Of a stretch of DNA of 5,963 nucleotides, positions 1 to 5,716 are shown one piece after another. Position 1 is the first letter of the stretch. The number at the start of each line of letters is the position of its first letter. The notes beneath the pieces are model-generated. The model was not told the origin of the DNA and did no database searches. It was given only the letters and a program-made list of their open reading frames with translations. A program made the position numbers and the translations under genes. The stretch is from Spongiibacteraceae bacterium. Its GTDB lineage: Bacteria > Pseudomonadota > Gammaproteobacteria > Pseudomonadales > PIVM01. The stretch is taken from the NCBI GenBank assembly GCA_030618505.1, contig JAUXDF010000216.1:1-5963 (forward strand), in the 5' to 3' direction.

Positions 1-116
1 CGCCTCGGACCAGAGGAGTTGCAGTGCTGACAGACCACAAAAAATGCCAGCATATTGTGAGATATGTGATTATGTTCAGTACCGCAGAAAGGACAAGGCT
101 CAATGCGAGTCGCCAT
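1..116 (-). CDS. Lar-like restriction alleviation / two-CxxC zinc-ribbon protein, N-terminal part (cut by window edge)
   Basis: The minus strand reads from an ATG at 116-114 through 38 codons to the window edge without a stop. The predicted start is MATRIEPCPFCGTEH, followed by a second pair CQHC at residues 29-32 and then SSGPR. The order CPFCG, a short hydrophobic stretch (LAFFVVC), a second CxxC and a Gly-Pro is the pattern of the Lar family. These are small zinc-binding proteins, mostly from phages and prophages, that relieve type I restriction by modulating the host restriction-modification system. The start is backed by an AAAGGAG six bases upstream. The C-terminal part lies outside the window, so length and completeness are unknown. 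Other small zinc ribbons share the CPFCG motif, so the restriction-alleviation role is family inference. That the reading frame is real is better supported than its function. Confidence 0.62.
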   Translation of the reverse strand, partial: MATRIEPCPFCGTEHNHISHNMLAFFVVCQHCNSSGPR

Positions 117-122
117 GAAATG

Positions 123-129
123 CTCCTTT
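123..129 (-). promoter_or_regulatory. Ribosome binding site of the Lar-like gene
   Basis: On the minus strand this reads AAAGGAG, a near-consensus Shine-Dalgarno, and is separated from the ATG at 116-114 by six bases. It is the main argument that the short frame running off the left edge is a real gene, and it fixes the start codon. Confidence 0.6.
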
Positions 130-345
130 GATCTTCTGAGTGATGGTTCTGGGGGAAAATGATAAAAATGAGGGGGAGGGAGTGCGTCGTTAAAAGAAAC
201 GGTTTGTAAGCACGCGGGGCTGCTTGTTGACCGACAGCCCTTTGATTGGCACGATTCACTTTTCGTGTTCGCTCCATTCAGTTATCTGGACTATTTTCTA
301 GATTACTTTTCGTACTGCTTTTTAAGTAGTGTAGATGGGTAATAT

Positions 346-376
346 GTATTTGCCAGCCTTTGGGCTGAAAAAATAC
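346..376. repeat. Composite inverted repeat (hairpin)
   Basis: The core is CAGCC (354-358), loop TTTG, GGCTG (363-367). It is flanked by a second pair of arms, GTATTT (346-351) and AAATAC (371-376), offset by two or three unpaired bases. The strand reading GGCTG is followed by an A-run rather than a T-run, so this is not a standard intrinsic terminator in either direction. It could be a protein binding site or a relic of a mobile element. The function is unknown. Confidence 0.4.
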
Positions 377-544
377 CCGATAATTTAAAAAATCCGATTA
401 AAGCGGTTCCTTCAATCCAAGCTATTGTAAACGAAATCCGGATAACTCAATTCAGACAGGCAAGGTCAGCTTGATGTACAATACTGGCCATCTTTTTAGT
501 GGTTTCGGTGAGGTGATGTAGAGCAAACCCCCGGGATGTCCTAA

Positions 545-692
545 CTAGTGCCCATCCAGAAATTAGACAAAGAGATCCTGGCCAACGAAAATTTTGCGAC
601 TTAAAGGCCTTGAAAAGGCCTAGGAGCTAGATTTGCGTTGGCTATGACCGGATTTAGTTTTCGAAAGCTACCAGTTTCTGGATGGGCACTAG
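545..692. mobile_element. MITE-like foldback element, 148 bp
   Basis: The ends are a perfect 18 bp inverted repeat, ctagtgcccatccagaaa at 545-562 and its reverse complement at 675-692. The outermost four bases are CTAG on both sides. CTAG is its own reverse complement, so it may be a target-site duplication rather than part of the element, which would then be about 140 bp with 14 bp ends. Inside, 581-592 (gccaacgaaaat) is complementary to 631-642 with one mismatch. The centre carries a hairpin, AGGCCTT (605-611), loop GAA, AAGGCCT (615-621). The whole can therefore fold into a nested hairpin. It encodes no transposase and would depend on an insertion sequence elsewhere in the genome. I cannot name the parent family. 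A single copy in this window does not prove mobility. Confidence 0.55.
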
Positions 693-697
693 GTAAC

Positions 698-732
698 CTC
701 TGAATAAATCTGGTTGATGAGATTGTTCAGAG
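698..732 (-). terminator. Hairpin spanning the SDR stop codon, possible weak terminator
   Basis: In the direction of the SDR gene the sequence reads CTCTGAA, then AATCT, an eight-base loop, AGATT, then TTCAGAG. This makes a 7 bp outer stem (726-732 with 698-704) and a 5 bp inner stem separated by one and two unpaired bases. The TGA stop codon (729-727) sits in the outer arm. There is no T-run after the stem, so it is not a classical rho-independent terminator. It may instead stabilise the mRNA 3' end or mark an old insertion boundary next to the foldback element six bases away. Confidence 0.3.
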
Positions 733-1770
733 ATCCCCTAAAGCCTTATCCAGCATACCAATCAGCTCCTCGCGACTATAAGAGTACGAGTGCCCCTCAT
801 TAATCTGAACCAAGCGGGTAATCGCCGCATTCACCGTAATCGCCGCTTCATGCTGGTAGGGAACCACCAGATAGCGTCGCTTCGGCGACTTATCCGAGAG
901 CGCATGAAGAAAAGCTTCAGCCACCTCATCTGGCTCCTCAAGATAGACCGCACTCAAAAGCTTACTCTCACTCATTTCGATCAACTTATCGATATCATCT
1001 TTGTAGAGCGAATTCTCAGAGGTGTAACCTCGCGCCTCAAGGCGCTGGCGCATGCTGGTATTAAGCTTGGTGCGATAGTTGCCTGGCTCAATCAAACTCA
1101 CCTGCACCCCAAAAGGTTGCATTTCCATAGCCAGCACATCAGTAAATGCCTCAATGGCGTGTTTACTCATAGCATAGGGGCCACCCAGGCTCCAAGTAGT
1201 AATGCCAGAAGCCGAGCCCGTTGTGGTAATACGTCCTTTGCTCTCGATAATCAGTGGGGCAAAGGCCTTGGTTACGCGATAGGGCCCGTAGGCATTAACA
1301 TTCATCTGGAAGTTGAAATCTTTCTCTGTCACTTCAATAAGGGGGGCAATAACGGTAACACCAGCGTTGTTCACCAAACCGTACAAACCTCGCCCCGCCG
1401 CCCGAACGGTAGCTACCGCCGCTTCAATATCAGCCGGCACCGTTACATCGAGACGAATGGCCTGAATATTTTCAATGGCATCAAGCGCCTTGAGATCTTT
1501 CTCCTTGCGAGCCCCGGCGTAAACAAAAAAACCCTTTGTGGCAAGTAACTCAGCAGTCTTCCTGCCGATACCTGAACTGGCGCCGGTCACCAGCACAGCA
1601 CGCTGAGCGATAGGCTCTTTAGATGACGGCTGCTCTCCTGGCTCTTCAGCTGGCCGCGACTCAGGGGAGGGGTTGCAACCAAGGCTAAAAGCAAGAAATA
1701 AGGTAGCGGCACTAATAAGCAATTTACTGATGACGACTCTCCCGAGGGATATGGTTTCCAAGCCGTCCAT
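727..1770 (-). CDS. Short-chain dehydrogenase/reductase with lipoprotein signal peptide
   Basis: The 347-residue product is a classical SDR, a Rossmann-fold NAD(P)-dependent oxidoreductase. Visible motifs are the cofactor loop TGASSGIG (62-69), DV at 108-109 for adenine-ring contact, NNAG (134-137), the active-site Asn159 (NVNAYG), a Ser in GSASG (186-188), the YxxxK pair Tyr199 and Lys203, and PG (229-230). Arg88 directly after the second strand suggests a preference for NADP(H). The overall pattern resembles retinol or 11-beta-hydroxysteroid dehydrogenase-like SDRs, but the substrate cannot be read from sequence. Residues 1-31 form a signal peptide with a hydrophobic core (about 17-30) ending in SLGC. 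Cys32 fits a lipobox, and a Pro/Glu/Ser-rich linker follows to about residue 53. This adds roughly 55 residues to a normal SDR core. No other ATG occurs before residue 156, inside the core, so an N-terminal extension is hard to avoid. The ATG lacks a clear Shine-Dalgarno. The gene is divergent from the NRPS operon. Confidence 0.88.
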   Translation of the reverse strand: MDGLETISLGRVVISKLLISAATLFLAFSLGCNPSPESRPAEEPGEQPSSKEPIAQRAVLVTGASSGIGRKTAELLATKGFFVYAGARKEKDLKALDAIENIQAIRLDVTVPADIEAAVATVRAAGRGLYGLVNNAGVTVIAPLIEVTEKDFNFQMNVNAYGPYRVTKAFAPLIIESKGRITTTGSASGITTWSLGGPYAMSKHAIEAFTDVLAMEMQPFGVQVSLIEPGNYRTKLNTSMRQRLEARGYTSENSLYKDDIDKLIEMSESKLLSAVYLEEPDEVAEAFLHALSDKSPKRRYLVVPYQHEAAITVNAAITRLVQINEGHSYSYSREELIGMLDKALGDL

Positions 1771-1928
1771 TGATAGCGAAACGACAGGATTACAGGGCTA
1801 TTCTTTTTATTTTCACAAGGATCTGAATCTACCACATTCACGAACGCGAAGTAAGCGCGACATTCGACATTAAAACAGCACCAAGAACAAAGATTGACCA
1901 ACTGAATGTCTTGTGCCAAGACCCTAAT

Positions 1929-1936
1929 CCCTCCTT
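1929..1936 (-). promoter_or_regulatory. Orphan Shine-Dalgarno-like sequence upstream of the SDR gene
   Basis: The minus strand reads AAGGAGGG, close to the ideal anti-16S complement, nine bases before a TTG at 1919-1917. That TTG opens a frame of 110 codons (to 1587) in a different phase from the SDR gene, overlapping its first 180 or so bases. The peptide has no recognisable domain. It could be a chance match, a leader peptide coupled to the SDR start, or the remnant of a lost gene. The SDR ATG itself is about 150 bases further on and lacks such a site. Confidence 0.2.
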
Positions 1937-1957
1937 ATTATCACAGGCGCTCATATG

Positions 1958-1987
1958 CCTCAAGCCAGTATCGGAGCGGGCCTGAGG
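1958..1987. repeat. Imperfect inverted repeat
   Basis: CCTCAAGCC (1958-1966) is complementary to GGCCTGAGG (1979-1987) except for one position, with a 12-base loop. No T-run follows on either strand. It might be an operator or a hairpin in the SDR leader. This is a structural observation only. Confidence 0.35.
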
Positions 1988-2169
1988 ACTTATGTATTGA
2001 CTATCACACAAAAAGGGAGGATGCTTGACTGTCAGCAGACGCTATATTACGGAATATTAATCATTCAGCGGCCTGCAAAGGCTATCACCAGGATCTACTG
2101 GTAAGAAAGTAGAAATACCAGAGGCCTGCGGTTACGGACTGCAAGATAGCCACATAACAATTAAAAACG

Positions 2170-2192
2170 GCTGCTTCGTATTTAAAAGCAGC
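2170..2192. repeat. Inverted repeat upstream of the tentative NRPS promoter, possible operator
   Basis: GCTGCTT (2170-2176) and AAGCAGC (2186-2192) are perfect reverse complements around a nine-base AT-rich centre. The size and symmetry fit a site for a dimeric regulator. It lies about 30 bases upstream of the tentative -35 element. There is no regulator gene in the window to pair with it, so the role is a guess. Confidence 0.3.
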
Positions 2193-2224
2193 ATAATAAT
2201 AAGATAAGGCGGTAAATTCTCCCA

Positions 2225-2252
2225 CTGACAACAAATCTCTAAACAAATTAAT
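2225..2252 (+). promoter_or_regulatory. Tentative sigma-70 promoter of the NRPS operon
   Basis: CTGACA (2225-2230) matches five of six bases of the -35 consensus. ATTAAT (2247-2252), 16 bases later, matches four of six of the -10 consensus. Transcription would start near 2259 and give a leader of about 110 bases before the NRPS ATG. An alternative -35, TTGACT at 2025-2030, has no good -10 at the right distance. The call rests only on consensus matching in AT-rich DNA. Confidence 0.25.
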
Positions 2253-2355
2253 AGCTTAGGGTAGCCTTCTGACTCTGCTAAAAAACAGCAGCTACAGTGA
2301 GGACAGGATCGCAAGATAAAGGTCCATTTGTCGGGTGATGAGAGCCGCTTCGTTC

Positions 2356-2360
2356 AGGAG
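2356..2360 (+). promoter_or_regulatory. Ribosome binding site of the first NRPS gene
   Basis: AGGAG lies eleven bases before the ATG at 2372. The spacing is a little long, but no better site exists. The N-terminal residues that follow are typical of the helical lead-in to NRPS condensation domains, so the start is well supported. Confidence 0.5.
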
Positions 2361-2371
2361 TACCGGACGAG

Positions 2372-5300
2372 ATGAGCAATAATCAGCTATCAGCACGCTT
2401 GGCGAAACTATCCCCTTCTCAAAGAGAGGCCCTACTTAAGCGCCTGCAAGAGCAGAAAAAAAACACCAAAAAACCGCCCAGCAGAAGGCACATAAAGCTA
2501 CTGGATCGTAGTAATAACAAGTTTCCAGTCTCTTTCTCCCAGCAACGCTTATGGTTTTTGGATCAGCTAGATTCTGGCACCAGCTCTTATAATATCGCTG
2601 CAGCCGTTAAACTCACTGGCAGACTCGATGTCGAGGCGCTTCGTAACGCTCTGGAAACCATTGTTCATCGCCATGAATCACTGCGCACCATATTTGCTCA
2701 TGAAAAAGCGGAAACCTACCAGCTAATCCTTGCTCCAGGCTGCTGGGTACTGCCAATGGAGGATCTTTCAACTCTACCGCAAGCGCAGCGCGATCAAGTC
2801 CTGCAAAAACGGATTCTCACCGAAGCCGGCACCCCCTTTGAATTAAGCACAGGGCCGTTACTACGTACCACGTTATTACGCTGCTCAGCCAACCAGCATG
2901 TGCTACTAATCACCATGCACCACATCATCTCTGACGGTTGGTCTACCGGCGTACTAATCAGGGAAGTATCTGCTCTTTACAGCGCCTTTAAACAGGGCAC
3001 TACTGCAGCACTACCGCCCTTAAAAGTTCAGTACGCTGATTTCTCCCAATGGCAGCGCGAGTACCTGCAGGGAGAAACACTGACAAAACAGCTCGATTAC
3101 TGGCGCGCGCAACTTGAGCAAGTTCCAGTACTTGAACTACCCACGGATCACCCCCGCCCGCCCGTGCAGTCTTACAACGGCAGTCACTATGCGTTTAAGG
3201 TTGATACCCAACTGAGCAATGACCTGAAGAAGATTGGCCGAAATAGCGGCGCTACGCTATTTATGACGCTACTGGCGGCCTATCAGGTATTACTGTCACG
3301 TTACAGCTCGCAAACTGACATCTGTGTTGGCTCACCCATAGCCAACCGCACCCGCGTTGAAATTGAAGCTTTGATCGGCTTTTTTGTAAACACCCTGGCA
3401 CTGCGCTGCGATCTATCTAACGATCCGAGCTTTTCATCGCTACTTAAGCAGGTAGAAAAAGTCACTCTGGAGGCTTATGCCCACCAGGACATCCCCTTTG
3501 AACAGCTGGTTGAAGACTTGATAGATACCAGAGACCCCAGCCACAACCCGCTATTTCAGACCTTTTTCTCCCTAAAAGACGGTGAAATTGAGCGCACAGT
3601 AGATCTAAGCGGCCTTGAAACTGAGTTTCTCAAAGTAGATATTGAAGCCGCCAAATTCGAGCTCAGCCTCAACTGCACAGAATACAGCGACCATGTCAGC
3701 TGCGAGTTTGAATACAACACCGACCTTTACGAACTGAGCTCAATCCAGCAGCTCGCCAAGCATTTCACCACGCTACTGGAATGTATCGTCAATAATCCCG
3801 AACTGCCGCTATCACAGCTGGAACTAATGGATTCAGCTGAGCGACGCCAGCTACTGCGAGAGTGGAACAATACCGACAAAGATAGCCCTGCCACCTGCAT
3901 CCATCAACTGTTTGAAACACAGGCCGAAAAAACCCCCCGCCAAATCGCCATTCGCTGTGGTGGTGAACAAAAAAATTACCGCGCTCTGAATGAAGCCAGT
4001 AACAAGCTTGCCCGCCACCTGCAGCAACAGGGCATCAAGCCCGGCGATTGTATCGGCATCTGCCTGGAACCCTCCGTGGACATTTTAGTTGCGGTACTGG
4101 CGAGTCTGAAGGCCGGTGCTGCCTATGTCCCAATGGATGCCAATTACCCCCAGGACAGACTGGCGCATATGCTGGAAAATGCCCAAATTAGCGTATTACT
4201 CACCCATAGCGAACTACAATCACGTCTGCCAGCCGAGCAGTGCAAACTTTTAATGCTCGATGAGAGCGAAGAAGAAATTGCTCACTTTGACAGCAGCAAC
4301 CTTAATCTGGAGTGCTCACCCGAAGACCTGCTCTACATCGTTTACACCTCGGGCTCTACCGGCAAACCCAAAGGAGCCGGTGTACGCCACCGCAATGAAA
4401 GCAATCTACTGCATTGGTATAACGATGAATATAACATCAACGAAAAGGACAAAGTGCTGATCATCAGCGCCTTTGGCTTTGATTTAACTCAGAAAAACCT
4501 GTTTGCAGCTCTCACCCGTGGCGGTCAGGTGGTTTTTCCAGACAGCAGCCACTATGACCAGCGAGTTATCCTCAACACCATTCGCGATCAGAAAATCACC
4601 TTTATTAACTGTGCCCCCAGCGCCTTTTACCCCTTGGCGGAAATGCATAGCCAACAGGACACACTGGACAGCCTGCGCATCGTGCTATTTGGCGGTGAAC
4701 CGATCCGAATGGAGAATATGTGCCCCTGGATCGAGCAGGACAAGTTTAACTGCCAAATTGTTAATATGTATGGCCCAACCGAGTGCACCGATATCGCGGC
4801 AACCCACACTATTAGCGACCCTGGCAGCTATCTGGGCAAAACCATTCCTATCGGCCGCCCCAACGACAACATCCAACTGTATGTGCTTGATGAAAATAAT
4901 CAGCCCGTCCCCATCGGCGTGGTTGGCGAGCTGTGCATTGGCGGCAGCGGTGTTGGTATCGGCTATCTAAACAATGACGCACTAACCGACGAGCGTTTCT
5001 TTAACAACCCCTTTGGCAGCGGAAAACTGTACCGTACCGGCGATTTAGTGCGCTATCGTAACGATGGCCTGCTCGATTTTGTTTCCCGTATTGACGGACA
5101 AGTTAAAATTCGCGGCTTTCGTATTGAACTGGGTGAAATTGAAGCTCAGCTGCTGAAACACCCCAGCATTCGCGAAGCCATCGTCGCCCCCAGCGACACC
5201 CCTAGCGGCAGTGCCGTGCTGGTCGCTTATATTATTACCAGCGAGGAGGCACCCACCAGTGCCGCATTGCGAAGCCATCTCAAACAAAATTTACCCGATT

Positions 5301-5716
5301 ATATGGTGCCGTCAGCTTTTGTTAGCGTCGACAGCATCCCCCTGACGCCCAACGGTAAAGTTGATCGCAAGGAGCTACCCGCTCCCGATCTGCAAGCCTG
5401 CACCACCACCCCCTTTGTCGCAGCAAGTACCGCGATAGAAAAGGATATGGCAGGGATATGGTGTGAGGTACTTCAATTGGCCAAAGTTGGCATTCATGAT
5501 AACTTCTTTGAAATCGGCGGTCACTCACTGCTGGCCACTCAAATGGTGACTCGCATCCGCGAGGTCTTCCAACTTGAGCTGCCACTGCGTACACTGTTTG
5601 AAGTGACCACAATCGCTGAAATTTCTGAGATCATCAACACCTTACAGCCGATGAGCGGCGAAGATATTGATGATCAAGACAGCGAGGATGACGAATTCGA
5701 AGAAGGGGTGTTATGA
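2372..5716 (+). CDS. Nonribosomal peptide synthetase, one module (condensation-adenylation-thiolation)
   Basis: This 1114-residue cytosolic enzyme selects one amino acid, activates it as an adenylate, loads it on its carrier domain and condenses it with an upstream acyl or peptidyl donor. After a basic helical lead-in (1-50) comes the condensation domain (about 51-480): SFSQQRLWFLDQL at 54-66, active-site HHIISDG at 183-189, FVNTLALR at 338-345, HQDIPFEQLV at 371-380. It looks like the common LCL type. The adenylation domain (about 505-1005) shows YTSGSTGKPKG (658-668), MYGPTE (799-804), YRTGDL (887-892), the hinge region around Asp908 and NGKVDR with catalytic Lys995 (993-998). The first residue of the usual GRxD hinge motif is Ser905 instead of Gly. 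The pocket residues by alignment to GrsA are D704, L705, K708, N746, L772, G774, M799, D807, I808 and K995, which I cannot assign to an amino acid. The thiolation domain (about 1015-1090) has GGHSL with the phosphopantetheine Ser1052. There is no epimerase or thioesterase. An acidic tail ends the protein, and the TGA overlaps the next ATG. Confidence 0.96.
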   Translation: MSNNQLSARLAKLSPSQREALLKRLQEQKKNTKKPPSRRHIKLLDRSNNKFPVSFSQQRLWFLDQLDSGTSSYNIAAAVKLTGRLDVEALRNALETIVHRHESLRTIFAHEKAETYQLILAPGCWVLPMEDLSTLPQAQRDQVLQKRILTEAGTPFELSTGPLLRTTLLRCSANQHVLLITMHHIISDGWSTGVLIREVSALYSAFKQGTTAALPPLKVQYADFSQWQREYLQGETLTKQLDYWRAQLEQVPVLELPTDHPRPPVQSYNGSHYAFKVDTQLSNDLKKIGRNSGATLFMTLLAAYQVLLSRYSSQTDICVGSPIANRTRVEIEALIGFFVNTLALRCDLSNDPSFSSLLKQVEKVTLEAYAHQDIPFEQLVEDLIDTRDPSHNPLFQTFFSLKDGEIERTVDLSGLETEFLKVDIEAAKFELSLNCTEYSDHVSCEFEYNTDLYELSSIQQLAKHFTTLLECIVNNPELPLSQLELMDSAERRQLLREWNNTDKDSPATCIHQLFETQAEKTPRQIAIRCGGEQKNYRALNEASNKLARHLQQQGIKPGDCIGICLEPSVDILVAVLASLKAGAAYVPMDANYPQDRLAHMLENAQISVLLTHSELQSRLPAEQCKLLMLDESEEEIAHFDSSNLNLECSPEDLLYIVYTSGSTGKPKGAGVRHRNESNLLHWYNDEYNINEKDKVLIISAFGFDLTQKNLFAALTRGGQVVFPDSSHYDQRVILNTIRDQKITFINCAPSAFYPLAEMHSQQDTLDSLRIVLFGGEPIRMENMCPWIEQDKFNCQIVNMYGPTECTDIAATHTISDPGSYLGKTIPIGRPNDNIQLYVLDENNQPVPIGVVGELCIGGSGVGIGYLNNDALTDERFFNNPFGSGKLYRTGDLVRYRNDGLLDFVSRIDGQVKIRGFRIELGEIEAQLLKHPSIREAIVAPSDTPSGSAVLVAYIITSEEAPTSAALRSHLKQNLPDYMVPSAFVSVDSIPLTPNGKVDRKELPAPDLQACTTTPFVAASTAIEKDMAGIWCEVLQLAKVGIHDNFFEIGGHSLLATQMVTRIREVFQLELPLRTLFEVTTIAEISEIINTLQPMSGEDIDDQDSEDDEFEEGVL
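5657..5713 (+). other. Acidic C-terminal tail of the first NRPS, probable docking motif
   Basis: Residues 1096-1114 follow the thiolation domain and include eleven Asp or Glu residues before the hydrophobic ending GVL. Short acidic C-terminal linear motifs ending in a Gly and a Leu are the known partners of TubC-type (beta-hairpin) docking domains at the N-terminus of the next subunit. The next gene begins with such a domain, so this is probably the recognition tail. The pairing is inferred from family knowledge. Confidence 0.6.
5703..5708 (+). promoter_or_regulatory. Ribosome binding site of the second NRPS gene, inside the first
   Basis: AAGGGG lies four bases before the ATG at 5713, within the last codons of the upstream gene. 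With the ATGA stop/start overlap this points to translational coupling of the two subunits. Confidence 0.45.

Larger units (their letters stand above)
117..544. other. Non-coding stretch with small hairpins
   Basis: I find no reading frame with both a start and a family resemblance in this AT-rich stretch. Apart from the Shine-Dalgarno of the left-hand gene it holds only small inverted repeats. GGGCTG at 217-222 pairs with CAGCCC at 235-240 and is followed by TTTGATT on the plus strand, which is too weak to call a terminator. ACTGCTT at 314-320 pairs with AAGTAGT at 324-330 with one G-T wobble. A longer composite hairpin lies at 346-376. No tRNA, CRISPR or recognisable riboswitch was seen. 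Confidence 0.5.
1771..2371. other. Divergent intergenic region between the SDR and NRPS genes
   Basis: No convincing gene occupies this stretch of about 600 bp. It should hold the promoters of both flanking genes. It contains several short inverted repeats: 1958-1987, ACCAG/CTGGT at 2087-2091 and 2098-2102, and 2170-2192. In the presumed NRPS leader, GTAGC (2261-2265) can pair with GCTAC (2291-2295) around an inner TGCT/AGCA stem. The heptamer ggcctgc is repeated directly at 2070-2076 and 2123-2129. The frames that cross it on either strand show no family resemblance. The length is generous for a bacterial divergent promoter region and would leave room for a regulator binding site or a small RNA, but neither is demonstrated. 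Confidence 0.5.

Noticed and set aside
217..247. GGGCTG/CAGCCC hairpin followed by TTTGATT as a terminator.
   Set aside because: The stem is only six pairs with a 12-base loop and a poor T-run, and no plus-strand gene ends upstream of it.
447..626. A minus-strand frame open for about 59 codons that runs through the left arm of the foldback element, ending in ADLACLN and a stop.
   Set aside because: There is no start codon near its beginning, no Shine-Dalgarno and no recognisable domain. It may be a transposase scrap but cannot be supported.
790..1548. A 252-codon plus-strand frame opposite the SDR gene.
   Set aside because: It is the antisense shadow of a clear SDR coding sequence. The translation is rich in His, Asn and Arg with no domain pattern.
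2025..2053. TTGACT with TACGGA 17 bases later as the NRPS promoter.
   Set aside because: The -10 match is poor and the leader would be more than 300 bases. The candidate at 2225-2252 fits better.
4503..4970. A 155-codon plus-strand frame inside the adenylation domain.
   Set aside because: It lies in another phase of a domain whose motifs are intact, and its composition is typical of an out-of-frame shadow.
2372..5716. Possible frameshift or missing catalytic residue in the NRPS module.
   Set aside because: All core motifs of the three domains are present in one frame, including His184, Asp188, Lys995 and Ser1052. The Gly-to-Ser change at 905 is the only deviation noted and is outside the catalytic residues.
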